Shown: positions 34,845-45,296, counted from the stretch's first letter. The stretch: DNA of 64,000 nucleotides from Paenibacillus sp. ACRRX (GCF_022346885.1 NZ_JAKRNK010000002.1:62001-126000); one strand, 5' to 3'. A program made the numbers and translations. Notes: generated by a model not told the origin, from the letters alone.

Positions 34845-35444
34845 TCACATAGTGCCCTCCAATTTTGCTTGTTGAATAAATTCATCAATTCGATTGGATA
34901 GTAACAACGGCAGCGTAGAAAAAATGTGATGGATCGGCCATTTCCACCAAGCGATATCTTCAAGCTCCGCTATTTGTTCATCGGAAAAGCGATAACGTAT
35001 AATCCGGGCTGGATTACCTCCAACAATAGCATATGGGGGCACATCTTTAGTAACGAGGCTCCGGGCAGATACAACAGCACCGTTGCCAATGGTTACACCA
35101 GACAAGATATAGCTGTCAATGCCGATCCAGACATCATTACCGATTATCACGTTACCTTTGGTTTTGGGGTGTCCTAAAAAGGCCTGCGCTTGCGAAAATA
35201 TTGGATTAAAGGGATAAGTAGTCACCCAATCCACATTGTGTTCTCCACCAAGCATAATAGTCACACGTGGTGCGATAGAGCAAAATTTGCCTATGGTAAG
35301 ACTTGCTCCTTCTCCCCAAGAGAGCACATCTGGCTGTCCATAAGTAAAGTCACCGATTGAATACGCTGCATAACGTACGTTTTGATTCATAAATATGCCT
35401 AACCTTTTAAATTCATCCTCATTCATCTCCGACACTCTCTTCAA
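34845..35444 (-). CDS. CatB/Vat-type hexapeptide O-acetyltransferase
   Basis: 199 residues with left-handed beta-helix hexapeptide repeats (LTIGKFCSIAPRVTIMLGG, GNVIIGNDVWIGIDSYILSGVTIGNGAVVSARSLVTKDV) and the CatB-type catalytic region GGEHNVDWVTTYPF containing His74. Such enzymes acetylate chloramphenicol or streptogramin A, but many family members have other substrates. The start is a TTG at 35444 after AGAAGGTGAAAG. Monocistronic, with the groEL relic behind it. Confidence 0.83.
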   Translation of the reverse strand: MKRVSEMNEDEFKRLGIFMNQNVRYAAYSIGDFTYGQPDVLSWGEGASLTIGKFCSIAPRVTIMLGGEHNVDWVTTYPFNPIFSQAQAFLGHPKTKGNVIIGNDVWIGIDSYILSGVTIGNGAVVSARSLVTKDVPPYAIVGGNPARIIRYRFSDEQIAELEDIAWWKWPIHHIFSTLPLLLSNRIDEFIQQAKLEGTM

Positions 35445-35959
35445 CTTTCACCTTCTCCTCTCTTTGCGTATCTTATGGTCAGTCAACTATCTTCATAATA
35501 TTTAGACTTCTCCCTACAATAGAACTCACATTTTTCATCGTTCATCTTATTTACATGGACTGTCTACACAATATCAGACATAATCTTGAACGTTGCCTCA
35601 GCACAGCATATCGGAGGGGAAACCTTTCATACTTAAAGAGCGATCAATGTTGAACCCTGTTACTTCTCATCTATTCATTTGTTTTTAAACTCACGACCTC
35701 GATCGATGTGAAATAGCTCATTATTTGTGCAATAGTTAACAAATTCACCTAGCAATGTTAGATTTTCCGATGTTCTTCTGTGCATATTCTAAACAAAAAC
35801 CACTCCCTAATAGAATTATTAAGAAGTGGTCATTGCTTGATTTATTATTTACGGTTTAGAGCAGAAGGGCAGGGAAGCCTAATTTACGTAAAATATATAT
35901 CTAAATGATAATTGAAGTGCATCGTCAGATCTTTGAGGAGAGTTCCAAATAAGTCCTTC
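35445..35959. other. Intergenic stretch with one terminator
   Basis: No gene seen. It contains an inverted repeat (ACCACT 35799-35804, AGTGGT 35825-35830) followed on the minus strand by TTTTTGTTT, a terminator for the suppressor-of-fused gene at 35960. Confidence 0.55.
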
Positions 35960-37021
35960 TTATCCTATAGTGGATACGACTTGCCCATTTTGATCTCGGA
36001 TATACGTTTTTACGACTTGAATGGTCAATCCTTTGTAAGTGGAAAGCATGAGTACGCTCTCCTGCGGTTGCATGATTTGTGAAAGCTCGGCGGCTGCCGC
36101 AGTATCCAATGTCAACCGTACTTCTTTTTCTCCGCTCTCACAACGTGTTTCCTCCCCTGGCGCCAGTATGACCCGCAAGTCTTGGCTGGAAAGTGTTAGT
36201 TCCTTCCCTTTCAGCAGGCGGCCACGGATCAGTTTGGCAACGGTACCGGCCTGTTTCGCTCCTAAAGTGAGTACTGCTGGCGTCTTGGTAAGCAGACGAT
36301 TTTTCCCAGGCTCCCATGATAATTGATCCACAAATAAAAATCCGGTATTGGAACCGTCACGTTCTATGCCACACTGCACAGCCTCAGCAATAACGGGAAC
36401 TTGCAGCATGGAGTCCCTTGATAAATTGGTGATATAACCCGGCATCATCACTTGACAAGCATCTAACATTTTCAGTGTATTCCATGTTTTAATCGCTTCC
36501 AGCTCGTCCTCAGTCATACCAATCATTTGTACAAACTCGACTCGTCCGTTTGGTGTATGTATGGCAGGAAGCTCAGCATCTTCGATAAAGACAAGTGCTG
36601 TTAATTTCGTATCAGATTCCAAACAGATGGGACCGTTGGCATCCAAATAATCACCAGCAGCAAGCACATTTCCGCTGCTAAATACATATCTCCCCATATT
36701 TTGAAGTAAGTTCAGCGCCCAAGCTGGCGGCTCCTCTTCATGTTCCTCGCGTGTGAGCCGAAACGTAAGTTCGAATCCGAAACCGCTGTAATCGGTATCT
36801 TCGGATTCTTTTTCATACAGCTCCGAAAATCCAAAGGTGACGAAGTGCCAGTGCGGAAACGGCTGCTCTGCCTTATAGACACTAATTCCATCCAGCGGAT
36901 CATGTCCCCCCAGCTCATACGAAATCATCGTACCGTAATGCTTCGGCTCCTGTGCTCCATAAATGTTGACCATTTGCTCTTCGATGGCATCCCATCCAGT
37001 TGTAACAACATCCTCGCTCAT
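35960..37021 (-). CDS. Suppressor-of-fused domain protein
   Basis: About 353 residues. The N-terminal 200 residues match the SUFU domain (WDAIEEQMVNIYGAQEPKHYGTMISYELGG.DPLDGISVYKAEQPFPHWHFVTFGFSELYEKE, FGFELTFRLTR, WALNLLQNMGRYVFSSGN). A second, less typical domain follows. Bacterial SUFU proteins are cytoplasmic and often linked to toxin-immunity loci or contact systems. ATG 37021 follows GGAGGGAAAACAA; the frame opens earlier at a TTG that overlaps this site. No toxin gene is next to it. Confidence 0.85.
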   Translation of the reverse strand: MSEDVVTTGWDAIEEQMVNIYGAQEPKHYGTMISYELGGHDPLDGISVYKAEQPFPHWHFVTFGFSELYEKESEDTDYSGFGFELTFRLTREEHEEEPPAWALNLLQNMGRYVFSSGNVLAAGDYLDANGPICLESDTKLTALVFIEDAELPAIHTPNGRVEFVQMIGMTEDELEAIKTWNTLKMLDACQVMMPGYITNLSRDSMLQVPVIAEAVQCGIERDGSNTGFLFVDQLSWEPGKNRLLTKTPAVLTLGAKQAGTVAKLIRGRLLKGKELTLSSQDLRVILAPGEETRCESGEKEVRLTLDTAAAAELSQIMQPQESVLMLSTYKGLTIQVVKTYIRDQNGQVVSTIG

Positions 37022-37410
37022 TTGTTTTCCCTCCAATGATGATTTGGTTCAACGTTAGCTGCTTGTCAGGGGAAGCTTTGAATGGGTTGCTCCTAAAATT
37101 CGTTTAAACTGATCTATGAACGTTCGTTTCATTTCAGTCCACTCCGTGATCAACTAGGTCATACTGTTGGAAGTGAAAAATTAGGGAGTCGTAGTCCCCA
37201 TTTCCATAATGGATCTGGTGGAAAATGGGGAGTCCATAGCCTGATTAAGATTAGTATATGGGCTCAGGAAGAAAGCAATCAACCTATCCCATTACTGTTG
37301 TTCAATAAAACATACCTATGTCCTATAGATTTAAGTCTTTTTCCTTATGTAAGTTGGTTCATAACTTTAGCTCAAATGCTGTGCAGGTGGCTTTTATCCA
37401 GTTCGCGAGT
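37022..37410. other. Intergenic stretch with hairpin
   Basis: No gene seen. An imperfect inverted repeat around 37195-37232 (CCCCATTTCCA and TGGAAAATGGGG) may serve as a weak terminator for the CPBP gene, although no U-run follows. Confidence 0.35.
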
Positions 37411-38289
37411 TTAACTAATATGCTTTTTCCGGATAATACGCTGTGCACTTAGTATAACAAGTGACACAATTATGCCCCCGATCTGCATCATAGCGATAGC
37501 GAATAGCATGCCGATTCCAGCTTCTGATTCGTGGTAGGTTATGATTGGCGGTACACCATATGCATGCGGGAGGATGACAAACCTCATAATTTCTAAGTAT
37601 GTAAGGTGAAAACCAATCGACGTCCAGATACTACCTGTCCATAAACGGAGTAACTGCAAGCCTACTCCAAAACATATAATTATTACGATGTAAGAGATGT
37701 CAATCGATACTCCAGGTACAAGTCCAACGAATGCTTGAATTAGGGCAACCGCTGTCGTGACGCATACAAATAGTAAAGTTTGAAATAATACAGACAGCCA
37801 GGCGGGAAATCGATGGCGTAATACATCATACAGCAAACCTCGCAACCCTAGCTCCTCTGGCAAAGCTTCATAAAAAACTGCAAACAATAGATTAATGAGC
37901 AGCGCAGTGAACCACTGATTGGGAGGGTACCATTTTTCAATGACAATCCACCCTTGCGAACTAGCTACAATGAAACTCAATGCAGCCAATGCAATTGCCA
38001 GTAGAATCCCGGTAATAAAGTGGTATCCCCTTTTCCAGGAATAGATCGGAGTTTGGGGTTTTACACCAGTCATCCGATAGAGATGCTGATACAAATACAA
38101 AATAATCGGAACTACCAGCCCGCTCATCACAATACTCTTAACCAAATATTGAGCATGCTTTGATGAGCCGAACATCTGTACAGTAACATCACCAGAAGAT
38201 GAAGCTAGAAACAGGGCAGCAACTAATGTCGCCCATCCAGCAAGCAATAAACGTATCCATTTCATATTTTGATTTTCTGTCAATAGCAT
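37411..38289 (-). CDS. CPBP-family intramembrane protease-like protein
   Basis: 292 residues with about eight membrane helices. The CPBP/Abi motif 1 is present as EALPEELGLRGLL (EExxxR). A His in GFHLTYLEIMRF could be motif 3, but the motif 2 FxxxH is not obvious, so activity is uncertain. It follows the ABC genes on the same strand after 66 bases and may belong to that operon. The ATG at 38289 has GAAAGGA upstream. Confidence 0.75.
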   Translation of the reverse strand: MLLTENQNMKWIRLLLAGWATLVAALFLASSSGDVTVQMFGSSKHAQYLVKSIVMSGLVVPIILYLYQHLYRMTGVKPQTPIYSWKRGYHFITGILLAIALAALSFIVASSQGWIVIEKWYPPNQWFTALLINLLFAVFYEALPEELGLRGLLYDVLRHRFPAWLSVLFQTLLFVCVTTAVALIQAFVGLVPGVSIDISYIVIIICFGVGLQLLRLWTGSIWTSIGFHLTYLEIMRFVILPHAYGVPPIITYHESEAGIGMLFAIAMMQIGGIIVSLVILSAQRIIRKKHIS

Positions 38290-38354
38290 TACATCGTAGT
38301 CCTTTCATTCAAAGTATGAGTCGTTTTATTTGCTACTAAGAGATGGAGCTATTT

Positions 38355-38981
38355 CTAAAGATCCTTCCTCGTAAACAGCTTTGCAGTTATGAAATAGGAC
38401 GCCATAAACAACAGCGAAATACCCGCTAGCACCAAATAAAAAATTTGACTACTGCTAGAACCTTCCTCCCTAATCAAATTCATAAAAATAGCTGTAGGCT
38501 GTGCCAGTGCAATGAGCAGTATCATAAACACACCATTAATAATAGTGGCTCCCTTTTTGCTAAATGCATAAAAAAGCGGCAAGTATACGGAAGTTAGAAC
38601 AAGAGTTATGCCTACCGGACCGAGTATGTCTTTGATCGAATAATCAGGCTTGTTGAGCTCCGGGAAATATAGATTAACGAGCAAATGAATCCCATAAGAA
38701 ACAAGGACGCCCACTACCGTATAAATAATGGCTGATACGTATTTGGCTAGGACAATCTGCTTGCGTTTAATCGGAAGTGTAACTAGAAAAATGTGATTAT
38801 GGTGTTTAATATCAATCAATGTGCCGAGCATAATTGTTGCAAAAGCGGTATAGATTCCAACAAGGTGAATAGATGATGACATCTTTGGAATAAACGCGAC
38901 ACTAAATACAACTAGATACATAAGACTCATCCAAAATGAGCTTTTTAAAGCGATAAAGTCTTTTCGGACTAGGTTAAGCAT
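38355..38981 (-). CDS. ABC-2 type permease (YtrC/D-like)
   Basis: 208 residues, six membrane helices, beginning MLNLVRKDFIALKSSFWMS, as in ABC-2 subunits of GntR-linked (YtrABCDEF-like) transporters. It overlaps the ATPase gene by eight bases. Substrate unknown; related systems respond to cell-wall antibiotics. Confidence 0.8.
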   Translation of the reverse strand: MLNLVRKDFIALKSSFWMSLMYLVVFSVAFIPKMSSSIHLVGIYTAFATIMLGTLIDIKHHNHIFLVTLPIKRKQIVLAKYVSAIIYTVVGVLVSYGIHLLVNLYFPELNKPDYSIKDILGPVGITLVLTSVYLPLFYAFSKKGATIINGVFMILLIALAQPTAIFMNLIREEGSSSSQIFYLVLAGISLLFMASYFITAKLFTRKDL

Positions 38982-39840
38982 GAACTTGGCCCCCTCTAGC
39001 GGTGAAATACATGATATCCTCTAACGATGGTTTGTCCAAAACAGCATAACTGCCAAATAAACGCTCAGCATCCTGCCGATTATCTACTAAGCCTTCAAAA
39101 CCAACGTTTGTCTCACGGATTCCGACAAATTGTGTTCGAACATCTGCATCTAGCAGTTGTGAATCGCCTTTTACGATCACGTATCTATCGAGTACATCAT
39201 CTTTCGTATCATTAAATACGAGCTTTCCACGATTGATGAAAGCAATGTAGTCGGCAATGCGATCCAAGTCTGTCGTGATATGAGTCGAGAAAATAATCGA
39301 ATTTCGCTCATCCTGCATCATATCCGCCAACAGATCGAGCATTTCCCTGCGGAACACAGGATCTAGACCTGAGGTTGGCTCGTCCATAATGAGGAGTTCT
39401 GCCTCATGCGATAACGCCACAGCTAGAGCAAACTTCACTTTCATCCCCTTGGATAATTGTTCAATCTTTTTCTTGGGTGACAACTCGAACTGTTCAAGAT
39501 ACCGATTAAACTTCGGTTCGTCCCACTTTTTATAGAAAGGCGCGATCAGCTTCTTCATGTCATGAATCGTAAGATGCTCATAATAGAAGCAATCATCCGA
39601 CACAATGCCTATGCGCTGCTTAATGTCCATTTCTTGAGCAGGCATATCACAGCCTAGAATCTTTACACTCCCGGAGTCTGGACGGATTATACCGAGCATC
39701 ATCTTGATCAAGGTGCTCTTACCAACACCATTTGGGCCAATGAGTCCGGTAATGTATCCTTGTTTTACATCGAGAGATACGTTGTCCACTGTAAATTGAG
39801 CATATTTTTTGGTAAGGCTACGTAATTCTATTACATTCAT
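38974..39840 (-). CDS. ABC transporter ATPase (YtrB-like)
   Basis: 288 residues: Walker A GPNGVGKSTLIK, signature LSKGMKVKFALA, Walker B LLIMDEPTSGLD and H-loop STHITTD, plus a C-terminal extension of about 80 residues. It overlaps the GntR gene by four bases (ATGA) and pairs with the ABC-2 permease. Confidence 0.85.
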   Translation of the reverse strand: MNVIELRSLTKKYAQFTVDNVSLDVKQGYITGLIGPNGVGKSTLIKMMLGIIRPDSGSVKILGCDMPAQEMDIKQRIGIVSDDCFYYEHLTIHDMKKLIAPFYKKWDEPKFNRYLEQFELSPKKKIEQLSKGMKVKFALAVALSHEAELLIMDEPTSGLDPVFRREMLDLLADMMQDERNSIIFSTHITTDLDRIADYIAFINRGKLVFNDTKDDVLDRYVIVKGDSQLLDADVRTQFVGIRETNVGFEGLVDNRQDAERLFGSYAVLDKPSLEDIMYFTARGGQVHA

Positions 39841-40217
39841 ATCTGTTCCTCCTCGAACAATAAAGTCAGATAATTCATGACATCTTGTTGGCTCATACTT
39901 AATTCCTTGCTTTCTTGTATGATTTCAATCATTTTCTCCTCTAATCGTTTCATTCGCTGCTCCCGAATAAAATCTGTGTTTGCCCCTGACACAAAACACC
40001 CTTTGCCTACAACAGAGTCGATCAGCTTCTCTTTCTCCAACTCCTCATAGGCACGCTTCGTTGTAATGACGCTAACTTGCAAATCTTTGGCCAGCTGTCT
40101 GATAGAAGGGAGGTTATCACCAGCACGCAATTCCCCACACAGTATGCTCTGTCTAATCTGATTCATAATTTGCATATAAATGGGATCGCTCGAAGCGTTG
40201 GATATGATAATGTTCAT
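39837..40217 (-). CDS. GntR-family regulator, YtrA type
   Basis: About 126 residues: winged helix (DPIYMQIMNQIRQSILCGELRAGDNLPSIRQLAKDLQVSVITTKRAYEELEKEKLI) and a short C-terminal helical tail, the YtrA subfamily that lacks a large effector domain. ATG 40217 has GGTGAGGTGG upstream. It is the first gene of the ABC operon and is expected to repress it through the palindrome at 40252-40272. Confidence 0.87.
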   Translation of the reverse strand: MNIIISNASSDPIYMQIMNQIRQSILCGELRAGDNLPSIRQLAKDLQVSVITTKRAYEELEKEKLIDSVVGKGCFVSGANTDFIREQRMKRLEEKMIEIIQESKELSMSQQDVMNYLTLLFEEEQI

Positions 40218-40251
40218 GTTCCACCTCACCATCGTCTATAGAGTAACTACT

Positions 40252-40272
40252 GTGTATATATAATATATACAC
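40252..40272. promoter_or_regulatory. Palindromic operator of the GntR-ABC operon
   Basis: A 21-base near-perfect palindrome with half-sites GTGTATATA and TATATACAC, 35 bases upstream of the GntR start. It contains TATAAT/TATATT-like sequences, so a bound repressor would block the -10. YtrA-type regulators bind palindromes of this shape. Confidence 0.65.
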
Positions 40273-40375
40273 TATTTACTATTTCGTCAACACATTCATG
40301 TTTTGTATGGTTGTAGTCAGCCTATGCGGTATTGTGAAGAGCAGGTGTTGACTAATTTTATGTCAGTCTAGAAAT

Positions 40376-40403
40376 AACAAAAAAATCGCATTTTATGCGA
40401 TTT
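40376..40403 (-). terminator. Minus-strand terminator downstream of the TolC-like gene
   Basis: Arms AAATCGCAT (40383-40391) and ATGCGATTT (40395-40403) followed on the minus strand by TTTTTTTG. A second hairpin without U-run, GAGCCGTT/AACGGCTC, lies at 40630-40652 nearer the stop. The remaining gap 40273-40679 holds no gene. Confidence 0.7.
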
Positions 40404-40679
40404 CAGCCCTATCAAATCTAGTTTTTCCCCATTTCCCCTCACTTACCTACAGTTAAGTGAATTAGGAGACAACCGCTTTAGTCTTATTGATCACGATGTT
40501 TAAAGAAGTGCGGTATCATCAGGACATAACATATACGCAGCAAAACTGAGGAGAGAACAAATTGGAATGGCAAAATGACCAGAACCCTAAATACACTGCG
40601 GATCAGAGCAGTTGGTGCTACAATTATCAGAGCCGTTCTGAATGAACGGCTCCACTTTCATTGAAATCAAGCTCTACTC

Positions 40680-42074
40680 TTACTCCGTAATCGCCGTCTC
40701 GCTATTATTTGCAAAAATAAACCCCTTCTCCATAGCCTCCACCTTACTCCTCATCACGACATATTGCAGCTGCAGCAGCTTGACTTTCATGTCCGCCTGC
40801 TGCCGTTGAAAGCCGGCTTGATTAAGCTCATGGGATGGCATGCTCCCCAATTTAACACAGCGCTGTACCATGGCATAATTGGCAGCTGCCTCGTTTGCCT
40901 CTACTTGTGCTGTTTTGTACAGCTGATAAGTATGGTCTGCCTCGCTATAAGTAGCATTAATGTGTTTCATTACCTGCACATTAGTCTGTTTTGTCTGCGC
41001 GAGTGTAAGTGCCATAATTGCCCCCAAATAGCTTTTTCCATGAGCATTAGAAGTCTTTGTGTTTGCCTGTTCCCACCATGCCTGTTTTAGCTCATTCCAC
41101 TTTCGCTTCATTTCATACGATCGTGATAATATTTCCTCCGTACTTTTACGGTTTGGCAGCACAACATCACCCGCTTCTACATCTGCCAATACGATAGATG
41201 GATCGTAACGAATACCTAGATCAAAGCAGAGCTGCAGCAAAGCGAGACGATAGTTGATGCGCTGAACCTCTATTTCAGTTGTCTGCTGGGATATTTTCAA
41301 CTGCAGTTCCCTCATATTATCTGTTGCAGCCATTCCCTGCCCTTGCAGCGCCAATAGACGTTTGCGCTCTCTATTCAATAGCTGCAGCGCCTCTTCATGC
41401 AGTTTCTGCTGCTCTTGCAAGGATAATAATTGTACGTATTGATTCGTTATTTTTAACTTGATCACTTCCTTAGCCTCTACCAGGTCAAGCTCTGAATTCC
41501 ACTTGTCACGTTCCAACTGCTTTACAGCAAGTTCTAGTTCGTTCCGCTGCGCTTGCAGCATATCGTTCATTCCGTATACAATTTCGCTGACACTTCTCGT
41601 CAACCCATTCACAACAGCATTTGTCTCTACAGTTGGACCGAGCCAGAGCAGCTGCTCTGGAGTAGCGTCTGGTGGAATCTGATAAACTGCATGACTTAAT
41701 ATTTTCTCTGGTGTGTCTGGTAATTGATAAGGATCCATTGGCCAACTTATGGTCATATGGTCAGCCTGTGTTTTAAGATCAGCCCGTTTGGACTCGAGCG
41801 CATAGAACTTGAGATGCAGCAATGTTAAGTTAAAGGAATCTGATACAGCTCGCGACTGCACATCAGCCAAAGTTAAGCGTGAAATCTCAACTAAGGGTCG
41901 TGAAGCCACAAACGAGGCCGGTAATTTTTTGTCCTTAGTTGCCTGATCTCCCGTCGACATTACGGGTTGATCCGGGATGTTATTTATTGACGTGCTGCTG
42001 TCAGCCCATGCCGTTGCAGCAGAGCTCGCAAACAATGCAAGCACTATTGATGCCAAGATTGTTTTTTTGTTCAT
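40680..42074 (-). CDS. TolC-family efflux-like protein
   Basis: About 464 residues: signal peptide (MNKKTILASIVLALFASSAA, cleaved near AWA) then long amphipathic helices with heptads (LDLVEAKEVIKLKITNQYVQLLSLQEQQKLHEEALQLLNRERKRL) as in TolC/OEP proteins, in two repeats. TolC-like proteins are unexpected in a single-membrane bacterium; here it may act as a cell-wall-spanning tube or adaptor extension for the RND pump. ATG 42074 follows GGGAGGAAAACTGC. It follows the RND gene by 91 bases. Confidence 0.8.
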   Translation of the reverse strand: MNKKTILASIVLALFASSAATAWADSSTSINNIPDQPVMSTGDQATKDKKLPASFVASRPLVEISRLTLADVQSRAVSDSFNLTLLHLKFYALESKRADLKTQADHMTISWPMDPYQLPDTPEKILSHAVYQIPPDATPEQLLWLGPTVETNAVVNGLTRSVSEIVYGMNDMLQAQRNELELAVKQLERDKWNSELDLVEAKEVIKLKITNQYVQLLSLQEQQKLHEEALQLLNRERKRLLALQGQGMAATDNMRELQLKISQQTTEIEVQRINYRLALLQLCFDLGIRYDPSIVLADVEAGDVVLPNRKSTEEILSRSYEMKRKWNELKQAWWEQANTKTSNAHGKSYLGAIMALTLAQTKQTNVQVMKHINATYSEADHTYQLYKTAQVEANEAAANYAMVQRCVKLGSMPSHELNQAGFQRQQADMKVKLLQLQYVVMRSKVEAMEKGFIFANNSETAITE

Positions 42075-42164
42075 GCAGTTTTCCTCCCTTAACGGAACTA
42101 AAATGACATTCAAAAAATAAGGCAAACGCAGGTGGATTACTCCGCTCTACAAGCTCATTTGACT

Positions 42165-45100
42165 CTAAACGGATAAATGTGTGCTGTCGTGTTGCTTCAT
42201 TTGTTTGTTCAATTGCTGTTCGTGCCGTCGTTGCTGGCGCTTCAATTTGTAACGTGCGACAACCAGATACAAGGATGGAACCACAAACAAGGTTAATATT
42301 GTCGAGAAAATAAGACCAAAAATGATTGTGTTTGCCATCGGACGAAACAAAATATCACCGATAAGCGCAATCGGAATCATGCCAACAATTGCCGTCAACG
42401 AAGTGAGCAGAATAGGCCGGAAACGAGCAGCAGTTGCCTGAATGATCGCTTCCTCCAGCTCAGCCCCCGTATGTCGAGCATCTTCTATGAACTCGATCAA
42501 TACGATGCCATTTCGTACGACAATACCTGCCAAAGAAATAATCCCCATCATGCTCATAAAGCCTATTGGCATGCCTGTAATAAATATACCGATGATTCCA
42601 CCTGCTGCCGCCAAATAAACAGTAGTCATAATAATTAATGGAATTGACACGGAGTAAAATTGAATCGTAATTAACATCAGAATAAGAAAAATTACGAAAA
42701 CAGATAATGCTCCTAATTCGGAAAAGATTTTATCCTGCTCGGATGTTTCCCCACCAATCGCCCAGCTAAAGCCTTCTGGGAACGAGATTCCGTTCATTTT
42801 CCCCATAATTTCTGTCATAATATCAGTAGCCGTACGACCTTTCACATCAGCATCCACTGTTATCGTACGCGCTAAGTTGTAGTGTTTAATTTGCTGAACG
42901 GAGAAAGCCGGCCTGAGCACCGCCACTTGAGATAACGGAATTTGTTTTCCTGCTGCATTGGTCACATTCAAATGATGGAAGAGTTCGTTCGGATCAGAGA
43001 CACCTTTTTCGATGAACAAGCGAATACTGATCAGATTTTTCCCTGTGTTGTATTGACTTGACGCAATTCCGTCGCTTGCAAGCAGTAGTGTACGTGTCAG
43101 ATTCGCATAGGACACCATGTATTGATCCATTGCCTGTTTGTTAATATCTAGTTCTAGACCATACTGCTCAATGCCCATATCATCTTTCACATTATAAGTT
43201 CCGCTGGTGTTCACAATCATCGATTTCACCTGCTGTGACAGTGCTTGCAGTTGCTCCATATCCTCGCCTGCGATACGAATGGAAACAGGTTTGCCCACAG
43301 CAATACCTAGCGAAGGAGCGCTGACCGTTATGGTTGCGCCATGATAATCTTGTCTGAATTTGCTATCCCATGCTTGAATGGTAGCAGGCAGATTCACTTT
43401 TTCTTTTTTTAATCTCACCATCACATTTCCGCTTGTCGGTGAATATTGTCCAGTAGGATCGGCATCCAGATCATAAAATAGTAAGGGAGCATTACCGCCT
43501 GCACTGAATGAAAATACATCCACCTCCTGCTGTTTTCCTATCCAATTCGCCACATGGTTAACAACACGATCCGTTTCCTGCAGCGAAGTTCCTGCCGGCA
43601 TCTCGACATTAATGGTAAGCTCTGGACGTTCTGATTTTGGGAACAGTTCGATTGGAACAAACACCACCAAGAAATAAGCTGCTGTTCCGATTAGCAAGCC
43701 TGAGAAGCCTACGATGAATGGACGTTTAATGACTTTCTTCATTAACTTATCAGAATACAAACGTCCCATTGCCTCGATTTGCTTATTTAATAATCCTGGT
43801 TTGGAACGGATCGAAGCGATCTTGTCTTTCCTTCGTTTCTCATACCATTCGCGAAAAATCGGAATAATCGTTAAAGACATCACCATCGATGCCAGCATCG
43901 TTAAGGAGATCACAATCGGAATGGGTTTAATAAATGCACCGATGTCTCCTTTCAAAAAAATCAACGGCGCAAATGCGGAAATCGTTGCCAGCGTAGCCGT
44001 TAGTATGGAGATCGCTACCTCTTTGGTTCCTTTTACCGCAGCAACATGGGGTTCTTCCCCCAAATCTGTCAACCTTCGCTCAATATTGTCATTAACGACG
44101 ACAGCATCATCAACTAGTATGCCAAGTACGATAATAAGTCCAATTACAGACATTTCATTAAGCGTTACATGCAGTGACGGCAGCAAGATTAAACCGATCG
44201 CAATGGAAATCGGAATGGCCAATGCCACAAAGGAAGCCGTGAGCAAACTCATGCCAAGCATACATATGACAATCACCGCAGCGATGGCGATAACAGTCTC
44301 CTTCGTTAAACTAGTGAAAATTTCATCAACACGATCGTTCTGGGCAAACAAAGTTATTAACTGAGCTTGCGACGGAAGACTTTTCTTTAGCTGTTCAAGC
44401 TTTCCCTGGACAAGCTTGTTCATCGCAGGCACGTCGCTGCCTGTTTCAGCACCGATCCCAATAGTCATAACAGGCTTGCCATTATAGTAAGCATAGTACT
44501 CCGATTTGGCATGAGTAAATTCCACCGTAGCAATGTCCTTTAAATAGACAGGCGCATCAGACTCAGATCTGGTCACAAGCAGATTGTTTAAAATATCAAG
44601 ATGTTCGGCATCCTTGACAATCAGCTGATAGCTCCTGTTATTAAAAGTAATGCCCCCGGTCGGAACACGCTGCTTCTCTCCCTCCACAGCCACCAATACT
44701 TGCTCCCAGTTGATTTGATACTGCTGCAATTTATTGCTGTCGACACTAATATGAACTTCTTGCTTAGGAATTCCATTCAGATCTACTTTGGCAACACCCG
44801 GAATTGCCCGCAGTTGGTCTCGCCAGCTTATCATCAGATCATTAAGCTTATACAGATCTTTTTTACTCTCTGTAGTGATCGCATAAGAACCGATGAAGGA
44901 GCTTGCCAAGTCATCATTTACAACCGGAACCTTGACTCCTTCGGGTAATTCTTCTCGCACATCCTGCACGTTTTTGCGCAATTTGTCCCATACTTCTTTT
45001 GTATTTGCCTCATCTTTGGCCTTAATAGTAATAGAAGAATAACCTTCGGATGATACCGATATGATTTCCTTAATCCCTTGAATTCCCTTTACTTTCTGCT

Positions 45101-45296
45101 CCACAACTTTTGTGACCGTTTGTTCTATTTTCTGCGCGGAAGCTCCAGGGTAGATCGTAGTAATTGTTGCATACTTGATAACAATATCCGGCATTTCCTG
45201 CTGGGGGAGTCCGACAAAGCTAAAAGCTCCCACGATCATGGCCATAATAAAAAATAGCAGCGTTATTTTTCGTTTTTTTACTAAATATTCGATCAT
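42165..45296 (-). CDS. RND-family efflux pump (AcrB/SwrC-like)
   Basis: 1043 residues with the RND layout: helix 1, first large external domain (about 40-330), helices 2-6, helix 7, second external domain and helices 8-12. Conserved parts include GLPQQEMPDI, the proton-relay segment GILVDDAVVVNDNIERRL, and GIVVRNGIVLIEFIEDARHTGAELEEA. Bacillales relatives such as SwrC export surfactin and other amphiphiles. ATG 45296 overlaps the adaptor stop (ATGA). Confidence 0.9.
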   Translation of the reverse strand: MIEYLVKKRKITLLFFIMAMIVGAFSFVGLPQQEMPDIVIKYATITTIYPGASAQKIEQTVTKVVEQKVKGIQGIKEIISVSSEGYSSITIKAKDEANTKEVWDKLRKNVQDVREELPEGVKVPVVNDDLASSFIGSYAITTESKKDLYKLNDLMISWRDQLRAIPGVAKVDLNGIPKQEVHISVDSNKLQQYQINWEQVLVAVEGEKQRVPTGGITFNNRSYQLIVKDAEHLDILNNLLVTRSESDAPVYLKDIATVEFTHAKSEYYAYYNGKPVMTIGIGAETGSDVPAMNKLVQGKLEQLKKSLPSQAQLITLFAQNDRVDEIFTSLTKETVIAIAAVIVICMLGMSLLTASFVALAIPISIAIGLILLPSLHVTLNEMSVIGLIIVLGILVDDAVVVNDNIERRLTDLGEEPHVAAVKGTKEVAISILTATLATISAFAPLIFLKGDIGAFIKPIPIVISLTMLASMVMSLTIIPIFREWYEKRRKDKIASIRSKPGLLNKQIEAMGRLYSDKLMKKVIKRPFIVGFSGLLIGTAAYFLVVFVPIELFPKSERPELTINVEMPAGTSLQETDRVVNHVANWIGKQQEVDVFSFSAGGNAPLLFYDLDADPTGQYSPTSGNVMVRLKKEKVNLPATIQAWDSKFRQDYHGATITVSAPSLGIAVGKPVSIRIAGEDMEQLQALSQQVKSMIVNTSGTYNVKDDMGIEQYGLELDINKQAMDQYMVSYANLTRTLLLASDGIASSQYNTGKNLISIRLFIEKGVSDPNELFHHLNVTNAAGKQIPLSQVAVLRPAFSVQQIKHYNLARTITVDADVKGRTATDIMTEIMGKMNGISFPEGFSWAIGGETSEQDKIFSELGALSVFVIFLILMLITIQFYSVSIPLIIMTTVYLAAAGGIIGIFITGMPIGFMSMMGIISLAGIVVRNGIVLIEFIEDARHTGAELEEAIIQATAARFRPILLTSLTAIVGMIPIALIGDILFRPMANTIIFGLIFSTILTLFVVPSLYLVVARYKLKRQQRRHEQQLNKQMKQHDSTHLSV

